Assembly (NCBI RefSeq): GCF_036088315.1
Contig: NZ_CP107996.1
Location: 2,128,501 to 2,192,500, forward strand
Length of the DNA: 64,000 nt
Origin: Streptomyces sp. NBC_00344
GTDB taxonomy: Bacteria; Actinomycetota; Actinomycetes; Streptomycetales; Streptomycetaceae
Reading direction: 5' to 3'
Of the stretch, positions 36,347 through 43,531 are shown piece after piece. Under the pieces are notes generated by a model that was not told where the DNA came from, did no database searches, and worked only from the letters and a program-made list of their open reading frames with translations. Each line of letters opens with the position of its first letter. Within the stretch, counting starts at the first letter, position 1. Position numbers and translations under genes: made by a program.

Positions 36347-36370
36347 TCGCACGGCCCGTAGTCGCACGGC
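36341..36370. repeat. Perfect tandem duplication of a 15-mer across the lysR stop
   Basis: CCGTAGTCGCACGGC occurs twice in direct tandem (36341-36355, 36356-36370). The TAG of the first copy is the lysR stop. The rest of the gap to 36597 shows no gene. Confidence 0.85.
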
Positions 36371-36597
36371 GAGGGCACCTGCCGAGCGGTGGGCCACATC
36401 GTGAGCCACAGAAAGATCCTGCTCGGGCCGGTGGGCTCGGCTCGGGCGGGTCGCCCGCCCGGCTGCCGGCGCGGTGGCTCATGGCGCCTGCACGGGTGTC
36501 CGACCCGACGACGGGCCCGGATGAACTCGCGCACACCGACGACGCGGTTGCTCCGGCCGGAACCCTCGCGGCGGTCCGAGGCCCGGGAGCCGGCGTC

Positions 36598-37503
36598 TCA
36601 GTCGTGCAGCTGCTTGTCCGCGGGTCCCACGGTGAAACGGCTGAAGCGCACCTCCAGGCCCTCCCTCAGCGGGGAGCAGCAGAACGGTCCCGCCGACGCG
36701 GCGGCCGCGGGATCGAGCGGAGCCAGCCGGACCATCCGCCACGGGCTGTCCTCACAACGCGCCCTGATCGTCACGGCGTTGCCCGCACGGCTGGCCCGCA
36801 CGGTGACCTGGCGCCCGGCCCACTCGGGGACGGGTGCCATCGACCAGTCCGACCGCCCGTGGGTGACGACGGCGCCGAGGTGCGGTGCCGAGTCGGTCAG
36901 TTCGACGCCTGCCTTGATCCAGGTTTCCGGGTCGACGCGGACCATGACCCCCGCCTGGTCGTACAGGGTGCCGAACTCGGCCACGAAGGTCACTTCGACG
37001 GCCGACCCCGCACTGAGTTCGGTGAGCAGCGCATGGCCGTCGTCATGCACGAAGCCGTAGCCGGTGGTGCGCCAGAAATCGGTCCTGTCGCGGGTGGTCA
37101 CCACCAGGTCGGAGCCGTCCGCAGCGGCGGTCCGGGGCGGGTTGAGCCAGTCGGCGTCCGACCAGCCGACGGCGTAACCACCCTTCCACGGAACGGCCTT
37201 GGTGACGGCCTCCACGGGAAGCGGCCCGTAGATGTGCGGGAACTCCTCGGCGCCGGGTGCGGGGGATTCGTACCGTACGGGTGCCGGGACCCGGTCGCTG
37301 TCGATGACCAGGACGACCAGCTCACCGGAGCCCTGCCACGCCCCGTACACCATCTCGGCCACCCCGACGAGCTGTCCCCGCAGGGAACAGTGGATGAAGC
37401 CCTCGTCCCGGAGCGTACGGCCGCGGGTCGACATCTCGTACGTACCGGTCGCCCGGGCCGCTTCCCACAGGGAGCGCTCGGTGATGTGCAGCAGTTCGGT
37501 CAT
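36598..37503 (-). CDS. DUF952-DUF1349 fusion protein
   Basis: A 301-residue protein in two parts. Residues 1-115 form a DUF952 domain (MTELLHITERSLWEAARATG, DEGFIHCSLRGQL, FPHIYGPLPVEAV), a small cytoplasmic family of unknown role. Residues 120-301 form a DUF1349 domain (FWRTTGYGFVHDDGHALL, TLYDQAGVMVRVDPETWIKAG), a concanavalin-like sandwich usually found alone and related to carbohydrate-binding proteins. The two families are normally separate genes, so this is a fusion; the frame is continuous. There is no signal peptide. Function unknown. Confidence 0.82.
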   Translation of the reverse strand: MTELLHITERSLWEAARATGTYEMSTRGRTLRDEGFIHCSLRGQLVGVAEMVYGAWQGSGELVVLVIDSDRVPAPVRYESPAPGAEEFPHIYGPLPVEAVTKAVPWKGGYAVGWSDADWLNPPRTAAADGSDLVVTTRDRTDFWRTTGYGFVHDDGHALLTELSAGSAVEVTFVAEFGTLYDQAGVMVRVDPETWIKAGVELTDSAPHLGAVVTHGRSDWSMAPVPEWAGRQVTVRASRAGNAVTIRARCEDSPWRMVRLAPLDPAAAASAGPFCCSPLREGLEVRFSRFTVGPADKQLHD

Positions 37504-37528
37504 GGACCAACGGTATGCGCGGGCCGGG

Positions 37529-37996
37529 TCAGTGCGCGGGGCCGGGCTGAGCCGGGCCGGGCCGGTCGCTGTCCGGCAGCTGTCCGCGTTCGGCGAAGAC
37601 CTTCTTGGCGACGAAGGTTGCGTTCAGGGCCTTGGGGATGCCGCAGTAGACCGCGGAGTGCAGCAGCGCCTCGACGATCTCCTCGGTACCGAGACCGACG
37701 TTGAGGGCGGCGTTGATATGGACGTCGAGCTGGGGTTCGCAGCCGCCCAGCGCGGTGAGCATGCCGAGAGTGACCAACTGCCGGTCCCGGGGGGCGAGTC
37801 CGGGCCGGTCGTAGATGTCGCCGAAGGCCCAGGCGACCACCTGGTGTCCCAGCTCGGGCGAGATGTCGGCGAGCGAATCGACCACCCGCCGGCCACCCTC
37901 GCCGTCCACCCGGCCGAGCACCTCCATGCCCCGCTCAAAACGGTCCTTGCGGGTCTCCGCCACGTCGTCGTTCACGGTGTGGTGTGCGCTGGTCAT
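37529..37996 (-). CDS. Carboxymuconolactone decarboxylase-family protein
   Basis: A 155-residue CMD/AhpD-like protein. The conserved core is LAPRDRQLVTLGMLTALGGC and EEIVEALLHSAVYCGIPKAL; the AhpD-type CxxC pair is absent, so it is closer to gamma-CMD than to the alkylhydroperoxidase. The C-terminal tail is Pro-rich. It starts 33 nt before the DUF952 gene, reading the same way. The promoter has a 19-nt spacer of MerR type (38066-38096), suggesting induction by electrophiles or thiol stress. Confidence 0.88.
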   Translation of the reverse strand: MTSAHHTVNDDVAETRKDRFERGMEVLGRVDGEGGRRVVDSLADISPELGHQVVAWAFGDIYDRPGLAPRDRQLVTLGMLTALGGCEPQLDVHINAALNVGLGTEEIVEALLHSAVYCGIPKALNATFVAKKVFAERGQLPDSDRPGPAQPGPAH

Positions 37997-38065
37997 CTCT
38001 GGTCCGTTCCCGGCCGCTCGTCGAGCGATCGTGCATCAGGGCTGAGGCTTCCGCCGTTGGAACAG

Positions 38066-38096
38066 ACCGTATTTGTTGGAGTTCGCTCAAGGTCAA
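38066..38096 (-). promoter_or_regulatory. MerR-type promoter with 19-nt spacer
   Basis: On the minus strand, -35 TTGACC (38091-38096) and -10 TACGGT (38066-38071) are 19 nt apart, too long for normal RNA polymerase. Within the spacer is the dyad CCTTGAG-cgaa-CTCCAA. This is the standard layout for activation by a MerR-family protein (AdhR/NmlR class, known to control CMD genes). No merR gene is adjacent. Confidence 0.65.
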
Positions 38097-38290
38097 GCCG
38101 GTGCCGAAGGATGATCCGCCAGGTCCCTGAGTGCCTTCTCCTCGGTCAGCGGGTCCAGGCCGACCGCCGGCGGTCCGGGCGCTGTGGGAGGCGCGTGCGT
38201 TCCGCGGTGGAAGACCGTCACATCCCAGCCGCGCGCCGGCGCCTCGTCGGTCACGGCCCGGCCGACGAAATCCGTCCCACCCGGCCCAGC
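38093..38290 (-). pseudogene. NAD-dependent epimerase remnant with its middle missing
   Basis: The minus strand from about 38287 reads GGTDFVGRAVTDEAPARGWD and VTVFHRGTHAPP, the N-terminal Rossmann part of an NAD-dependent epimerase/dehydratase. It then goes straight to PAVGLDPLTEEKALRDL, which looks like the C-terminal tail of the same family. Around 250 residues between are gone. The start codon region is also lost (normally LVLGGTDFVG; here GPGGTDFVG with unrelated codons upstream). Its stop overlaps the MerR-type promoter. Confidence 0.65.
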
Positions 38291-38418
38291 GGCCTCCTGC
38301 TGCCAACCCTGCCTGTCGGTACACCCGTTCGGAACAAGCACGCGCTCAGCGCACTCGCCCGCCCGAGGGCTGTCCGGCAGTCGCTGATGCCTCACAGGAC
38401 AGCCCTTAGGGTGACGGG

Positions 38419-38775
38419 ATGGGCGGACGGTGGTGGACCGGCGGGGCCGCGGTGCTGACCGTCGCGGCGGGGCTGGGTGTGCGTGCTCTGACGGACGGCG
38501 CATTCGCCAAGTGCGCGGGGGACGCCCTCTACACCGTTCTGGTGTACCTGGTGGTGCTGCTGATCGCGCCCCGGCTGACGGCGGTGGCCGCGGCCGGTAT
38601 CGCGCTCGGTTTCAGCTGGGCCGTGGAACTTCTGCAGATCGCCGGCGTTCCCACCGCGCTGCGGCCGGTGCTCGGCTCCACCTTCAACGCGCCCGACCTC
38701 TTCTGGTACACGGTGGGGGCGGCGCTCTGCTGGTCGGTGTCGGCAGCAGCAGCCTCGCGCCGACCAGCGGCGTGA
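38419..38775 (+). CDS. DUF2809 membrane protein
   Basis: A 118-residue small membrane protein with four hydrophobic segments. The family hallmark YTVLVYLVVLLIAPRLT, SWAVELLQIAGVP and the end LRPVLGSTFNAPDLFWYTVG place it in DUF2809. Function unknown. The neighbouring genes have no clear link. Confidence 0.8.
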   Translation: MGGRWWTGGAAVLTVAAGLGVRALTDGAFAKCAGDALYTVLVYLVVLLIAPRLTAVAAAGIALGFSWAVELLQIAGVPTALRPVLGSTFNAPDLFWYTVGAALCWSVSAAAASRRPAA

Positions 38776-38846
38776 CAGCCTCGCCGCGTACGTGAACACC
38801 GCGGAACCCCTTCAACGGAGCGGGCCCGTCGCATAGGTTCGAGGCC

Positions 38847-39260
38847 ATGGACGCGCCCTGCACACGCTTGCTCGTTGACCGATACGCCGAGACCTTCCGC
38901 TTCTACCGGGACGTGCTGCCGGGGCTCACGGGGTCCGAGCTGGCCCGTGGTGACGAGTCGTCCGGCTACGCCAGCTGGGATCAGGACGGCAGGACCGTCT
39001 TCGCTCTCCTCGAACGCCGTTTCATGAGCGATGTGCTCGGAACCGGCGGACTCCCCGACGGCGAGAAGGCGCAGGATCTCTTCTCGGTCGTTCTGCACAT
39101 CGCCGATCGCGACGCCCTGGACGCAGCGGTCGTCCGGTGCACGGACGCGGGCGGCGTCGTCGTCGCGCCCGCCCGGGACCGGCCGCAGTGGGGTCCGACC
39201 ATGCGGACCGCGCATCTGCGGGACCCCGACGGTCATCTGCTGGAGCTGCAGACCTACTGA
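38847..39260 (+). CDS. VOC (glyoxalase/dioxygenase) superfamily protein
   Basis: A 137-residue vicinal-oxygen-chelate protein. MDAPCTRLLVDRYAETFRFY is the first beta-alpha-beta-beta unit and TAHLRDPDGHLLELQTY the C-terminal one with the metal-ligand Glu. It could be a glyoxalase, fosfomycin-resistance or ring-cleaving enzyme; nothing in the neighbourhood decides this. Confidence 0.82.
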   Translation: MDAPCTRLLVDRYAETFRFYRDVLPGLTGSELARGDESSGYASWDQDGRTVFALLERRFMSDVLGTGGLPDGEKAQDLFSVVLHIADRDALDAAVVRCTDAGGVVVAPARDRPQWGPTMRTAHLRDPDGHLLELQTY

Positions 39261-39430
39261 CCTTCGGTGGGCCGTGGTTACGGGCGGCGGTCACGGGCCG
39301 TGGTCACGGTCGCCGGGGAAGCCGCTGCCTCCGGGGCGGACACCGGTCCGGTCCGCCCGAGGACTCGGTTGGAAGACCCGGAGGCAGCCGACCGGCAGCC
39401 GGGCTGCGCCCCGGCCTGTGCGAACGCACA

Positions 39431-39471
39431 ACAGCGGCCCCGCACCGGGAGATCCGGTGCGGGGCCGCTGT
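39431..39471. terminator. Terminator hairpin between the VOC gene and the surface-protein gene
   Basis: ACAGCGGCCCCGCACCGG-gagat-CCGGTGCGGGGCCGCTGT has 18-bp perfect arms and a 5-nt loop. It lies between the converging genes (VOC stop 39260, surface protein stop 39602), probably serving both. The remainder of this 340-nt gap, besides the tandem repeat, shows no gene. Confidence 0.88.
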
Positions 39472-39506
39472 GCAGGACCTCTGTGCGGGACCTCTGTGCG
39501 GGACCG
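39468..39506. repeat. Three tandem copies of a 13-mer overlapping a terminator arm
   Basis: CTGTGCAGGACCT, CTGTGCGGGACCT and CTGTGCGGGACCG follow each other at exact 13-nt period, and the first copy starts inside the distal terminator arm. Copies differ at one position each, so the expansion is fairly recent. Confidence 0.8.
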
Positions 39507-39601
39507 CGACGCGGACAGGAACTCGCGTCAGAAGAACCGCCATGCCGACGGTGTCTGCCGGCTGCGCCGGCCGGCCCGGTCCCGCGCGCTGCCGGCCGTG
39601 C

Positions 39602-40855
39602 TCAGCTCCCGCTCTGGGCCCGTCGGCGGCGCGCGACGAGGATCGCGCCCGCACCCAGGCCCACTGCGGCGGTCGCCGCGCCCACGAGCGGCAGCGTCGC
39701 CTCGGACGAGCCGGTGGAGGCCAGGTCGCCGCCGGTCGCCGCCGGACCGGTGCCACCGGCCGAGGAGGAACCCGAACCACCGGTCGCGGAGGATCCGACG
39801 GTGGTGGTGCCGGAACCGCCCGACGAGTTGCCCGTCGAGGTGCCCGAGCCGCCGGTCGAAGTGCCGGTGGAACCGCCGGTCGAGCCGTCTCCCGTCACGT
39901 CCAGCGTGATGTCGGCCCGGTCGTTGGCCTTGTCGGGGTCGAACGGCCGCGCCTCGGTGCTCAGTGCCACCGAGCCCTTGGCGCCGGCCACCTGCTTGTC
40001 GATCTTCAGCTTGAAGGTGTAGGTCTCCCCGCCGCCCTCGTTGACCCACCTCTCGCTGGTACCGCAGGCGTACACCGCGCCCTTGGCATCGCAGTACCCG
40101 TGGGGAGTGACGACAGAGGTTCCGGCAGGCGGTGTGACCAGCACATTGAAGCGCCGGTCCCCCTCCTCGCGGAGAACCCATGCGGGCCCGGCGTTGGTGA
40201 ACTTCACCTTCATGGTCACGGTGTCGCCGACGCGGCCCTTCAGCCGGGCTCCGGTGACCTGGTAGTCGGCCGTGTTGACGGAGGTCACCGGCACGTCGAC
40301 GGCGTCCTTGGCGGCCGCACCCCCCGCCGGACGCTCGACCAGCTTCACCGCCGGGGCGGTCCCCGCCACCGGCTGCGTAGCGGACTCGTCCAGCCCCGGT
40401 TCGGAGTCCCAGACACTCACACGCAGATCGTCATAGAGCGCGCGGTCCAGCGCCTTGACCACGAGAGGCTTCTCGGGGGCGTAGACGACGCCGGGCTCCA
40501 CCGCCTGATCGAACTCGCACACGACGTTCGACTTGGCCGTCATCTCGTCGTAGGAGGGGACCTGGTGTGCCGCGCAGTTGGACGGGAGGTCGGCGTAGTC
40601 GAGTCCCCGGGTGACGGAGTAGAAGATGTAGGCCTTGTCGGCGGCCTTGGTGCCGTTGTTCGCCACCGTGACCGGCACGTCGAAGCTGCTGCCCGGCTTC
40701 ACACCGCCGATCGGGGCGATGTTCCCCACGGCCAGATCGGGTGCGGCCTCATCGGCGACGGCGGCGGGCACCATGCCCAGCGCGAACAGGCCGGCCGCGC
40801 TCAGCGCGACGACGGAGGCACGGGAGACACGACGGCCGGGTCGGGGTATCGGCAT
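39602..40855 (-). CDS. Sortase-anchored cell-wall surface protein (LAxTG signal)
   Basis: A 417-residue exported protein. Residues 1-35 are a signal peptide (basic start MPIPRPGRRVSRAS, hydrophobic core, cut near AVADEA). The middle has Ig-like beta domains (VTVANNGTKAADKAYIFYSV, VKFTNAGPAWVL), then a Gly/Ser/Thr-rich low-complexity stretch near 340-385. The C-terminal sorting signal LASTG is followed by a hydrophobic helix and RRRR. LAxTG is the class E sortase motif of Streptomyces chaplins, so it should be attached to peptidoglycan. Ligand unknown. ATG 40855 was chosen because the signal peptide begins there; earlier codons would add 30 non-hydrophobic residues. Confidence 0.87.
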   Translation of the reverse strand: MPIPRPGRRVSRASVVALSAAGLFALGMVPAAVADEAAPDLAVGNIAPIGGVKPGSSFDVPVTVANNGTKAADKAYIFYSVTRGLDYADLPSNCAAHQVPSYDEMTAKSNVVCEFDQAVEPGVVYAPEKPLVVKALDRALYDDLRVSVWDSEPGLDESATQPVAGTAPAVKLVERPAGGAAAKDAVDVPVTSVNTADYQVTGARLKGRVGDTVTMKVKFTNAGPAWVLREEGDRRFNVLVTPPAGTSVVTPHGYCDAKGAVYACGTSERWVNEGGGETYTFKLKIDKQVAGAKGSVALSTEARPFDPDKANDRADITLDVTGDGSTGGSTGTSTGGSGTSTGNSSGGSGTTTVGSSATGGSGSSSAGGTGPAATGGDLASTGSSEATLPLVGAATAAVGLGAGAILVARRRRAQSGS

Positions 40856-41143
40856 GGGAGAGAACCTCTGTGAGTCGCGGGAAAAACGGATGGAATCCTC
40901 TGAAGGAAGAGTCCTTTCGTCAGGCAAGACGCTCACCGGCGGCAAACGGTTGTACCGGGCATCGTTTTTCGGCGCATGCCGGGCGTGGGTGCCCCGTTGC
41001 TCCTGCGACGAGGAAAAAGTACGGTCCGTCCCGGCCGTGCCGGTCGGACGGCGGGCCGACCGGGCAGCGGCTGCCGGGCCCTTCGCCTTCGCTACCCCGG
41101 CAGCCGATCCGGTGTCATCCCAGCGCCACCGGGCGCGGCGCGG

Positions 41144-41572
41144 TCACACACCGGCCGTGAACGGCACCTGGAGGGTGGCTCCGGAGGGCAACTGTTCCTG
41201 TATGAGGGCCAGCGCGGCTCCGAAGTCGCCCTGGTCGTTGCCCGACACATAACTCGTGCCGCCGTAGTGGAGGGTGACTCCGAGGTCGGTGGACGGCCGC
41301 CGCAGGGCCAGCAGACAGCTGAGTGTGGCCTGTTGGGCCGTACTGTCGGCGGCTACGACCGGCAGCGGCATGTCCCACTCCAGGACGCAGTCGCTCAGCG
41401 GCCCGACGCCCTCCGACCGGGTGCCATCCACCGGTTCGAGGGAGTCGAACGACGCTCCCGCATAGTCGACACCTCTGATCCGGGTGTGGAGTTGCTGCTC
41501 GACTGCGCTGATCACAAGGGCATCTGATCCATGGCTGTCCCGGTACCAGCCGGCCCATGACTGTGGTGTCAT
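41144..41572 (-). CDS. Hypothetical protein, probably DUF6304 family
   Basis: A 142-residue soluble protein. It begins MTPQSWAGWYRDSHGSDALV and has a RTRIRGVDYAGASFDSLEPV strand pair typical of a small Streptomyces-only family that I recall as DUF6304. No motif gives a function and no signal peptide is seen. It stands alone between the surface protein and the GNAT gene. Confidence 0.65.
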   Translation of the reverse strand: MTPQSWAGWYRDSHGSDALVISAVEQQLHTRIRGVDYAGASFDSLEPVDGTRSEGVGPLSDCVLEWDMPLPVVAADSTAQQATLSCLLALRRPSTDLGVTLHYGGTSYVSGNDQGDFGAALALIQEQLPSGATLQVPFTAGV

Positions 41573-41696
41573 GAGCGCGACTGTAGCGGTGCCACCAGCC
41601 CGCCGTCACCAAGAGTGACCAAGTCCGGAATTACTGCTTCCTGGTGTACTTCGTCACAAGCATCCCGTTCCCGGGGTGCCCGGCCGCCGCCCCCGG

Positions 41697-42290
41697 TCAG
41701 CCTCGCGGCTCACGCCACATCGGCCACATCTGAGGCCCTTCGGGCAGTTGGACGGCGGTGCCCATGAAGGCGAAACCGAGCCGCTCATAGAGGCGTCGGC
41801 TCCGTGCGCTGCTCGCCTCCAGATAGGCGGGGACGCCTTCGCGGTCGCAGCGCTCGAGCACCGGCGCCATCAGTGCCGTGCCAAGGCCCTCACCCTGGTG
41901 CTCCGGGGTCACCCCGATCATCAGCAGATAGGCGTGCGCCCGGTCGTGCGGATGGACCTTGCCCATCAACCGGCCCACCTGCTCAGCCCGTTCATTCTCC
42001 GGATCGGCGATCTCCCGCATCCGGGCGGGAGTGTCGTCCTCCTCTTCGGGCAGACCGGCGGGAACGTCGAGCCAGAGGGCCATCGCCGAACCGTCCTCTG
42101 CCAGATCCACCCTCCCCTCGGTGAGGGTCATATCGATGAAGACTCCGAGGAACTTCCCGTGCACCCTTCTGCGGTGTGCCTCATCGGGGAAGACCCAGCT
42201 GCTCACCGGGTCCTGCATAAAGGCCTCGTCCAGCAGCCGTACGAGCGCCTCACGGTCGCCGGTGCCCGCCTGTCGTATCGCCACGCCCAT
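41697..42290 (-). CDS. GNAT-family N-acetyltransferase
   Basis: A 197-residue acetyltransferase. The acetyl-CoA loop is IGVTPEHQGEGLGTALMAPV (R/Q-x-x-G-x-G/A), with ARSRRLYERLGFAF at the C-terminus. ATG 42290 has GAGGGA about 10 nt upstream; earlier in-frame starts add unrelated residues. Substrate unknown. It starts 88 nt after the stop of the polyprenyl synthase gene and reads the same way, so it could be distal in the encapsulin operon, but the gap argues against tight linkage. Confidence 0.85.
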   Translation of the reverse strand: MGVAIRQAGTGDREALVRLLDEAFMQDPVSSWVFPDEAHRRRVHGKFLGVFIDMTLTEGRVDLAEDGSAMALWLDVPAGLPEEEDDTPARMREIADPENERAEQVGRLMGKVHPHDRAHAYLLMIGVTPEHQGEGLGTALMAPVLERCDREGVPAYLEASSARSRRLYERLGFAFMGTAVQLPEGPQMWPMWREPRG

Positions 42291-42377
42291 GGTCCGGTCC
42301 CTCATCTCCAGCTGTTCCATCACGCTGCAACTCAGCAACGCGATCTTAGAGTTGGGCCGGACCACGGGACGGGCGGT

Positions 42378-43412
42378 TCAGCGGCTGCGCCGCGTGACGT
42401 ACTCCGCCAGGGAGAGCAGCCCGCCGGCCGCGGTGAGATCGGGGACCGCTCGGGAGAGGTGACCGAGGGCGCGCGCCATCCGGTCGGCCGCCTCGGTCTG
42501 AGCCCAGTCCCGGCCGCCCGCCCGGTCGACCGCGTCAGCGGCCCGCCGGATACCCTCCGCGTCCAGTGGCCCCCGGTACAGCTCGGCGAGCTCGGCGGCC
42601 GCCGCGGTGCCCGAGGCCAGCGCGGCGACCACCGGCAGCGACTTCTTGTGCGCGGCGAGATCCGCCCCGGCCGGCTTGCCCGTAGTGGCGGGCTCTCCCC
42701 AGATCCCGATCAGATCGTCGATCAGCTGGAAGGCCAGCCCGGCCTCCCGCCCGAAGGCGTCCATGGCCGCGGCTTCCTCGGGGCCGGCGCCACCGTACAG
42801 CGCGCCGATCGCACAGGCGCAGCCCAGCAGCGCACCGGTCTTGGCCTCGGCCATGGTCAGGCATTCGGCCAGCGAGACATCGTCACGGGTCTCGAAGGCG
42901 CAGTCCGAATGCTGCCCGGCGCAGAGCTCGATGACGCAGGTCGCGAGCCGCCCGGCAGCGGCGACGGCGGCGGGGTGCCCGTCATCGGCGAGCAGCCGCA
43001 GGGCAAGTGCCTGCATCGCGTCACCGACGACGATCGCGTCGGGTATACCGAAAACCGTCCAGGCGGTGGCACGGTGTCTGCGGGTGGTGTCCCGGTCGAT
43101 GACGTCGTCGTGCAGCAGCGTGAAGTTGTGCGCCAACTCCACGGCGGCGGCCGCTCCGACCGCCCGTCCGGTGTTGCCGCCGACCGCCTGCACGGCAGCG
43201 AGGACGAGGGCCGGTCTGATCGCCTTGCCCGCCTGTCCTGCGGCAGGGGTGCCGTCGGCGTGCTCCCAGCCGAAGTGGTACATGGCGATACGGCGCAGCG
43301 GCCTGGGAAGGGTTTGGAGAGCGGCGCGCAGCTCGGGGTCGACGACGGCGCGGGTGTGTTCGAGGAGCGCCGCGGCCTCATGGCCTTCCGTGGCGGCGTC
43401 CGTACTGGTCAT
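42378..43412 (-). CDS. Polyprenyl diphosphate synthase, predicted family 2B encapsulin cargo
   Basis: A 344-residue trans-isoprenyl synthase. The first Asp-rich motif is DDVID (102-106) inside ELAHNFTLLHDDVIDRDTT; the second is DDLIG (232-236) in QLIDDLIGIWGEP, lacking the third Asp of DDxxD, as in the polyprenyl transferases that accompany family 2B encapsulins. It condenses isopentenyl diphosphate with an allylic diphosphate; chain length is not predictable. Only about 17 flexible residues precede the first helix, so no long N-terminal cargo-loading tail is seen. The ATG is preferred over in-frame GTGs at 43418 and 43424 because GAGGAA sits 12 nt before it. Confidence 0.9.
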   Translation of the reverse strand: MTSTDAATEGHEAAALLEHTRAVVDPELRAALQTLPRPLRRIAMYHFGWEHADGTPAAGQAGKAIRPALVLAAVQAVGGNTGRAVGAAAAVELAHNFTLLHDDVIDRDTTRRHRATAWTVFGIPDAIVVGDAMQALALRLLADDGHPAAVAAAGRLATCVIELCAGQHSDCAFETRDDVSLAECLTMAEAKTGALLGCACAIGALYGGAGPEEAAAMDAFGREAGLAFQLIDDLIGIWGEPATTGKPAGADLAAHKKSLPVVAALASGTAAAAELAELYRGPLDAEGIRRAADAVDRAGGRDWAQTEAADRMARALGHLSRAVPDLTAAGGLLSLAEYVTRRSR

Positions 43413-43466
43413 GGTCACGGTCACTTCCTCTGCTGCGTACGAACGGAGGTCCTGGACGGCCCGGGT

Positions 43467-43513
43467 GTGCCGGCCCGGCAGCGGCGGTGGTGCGGAGCTG
43501 CCGGGACCGGCAC
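43467..43513 (-). promoter_or_regulatory. Intercistronic hairpin between encapsulin and polyprenyl synthase genes
   Basis: Arm GTGCCGGCCCGGCAG (43467-43481) pairs with CTGCCGGGACCGGCAC (43498-43513) with one bulged base, around a 16-nt loop. It lies 18 nt after the shell stop and 54 nt before the synthase start in the minus-strand transcript. It could act as partial terminator or RNA stabiliser, making shell exceed cargo. Confidence 0.6.
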
Positions 43514-43531
43514 ATCCGGGTCATCGTCGCC

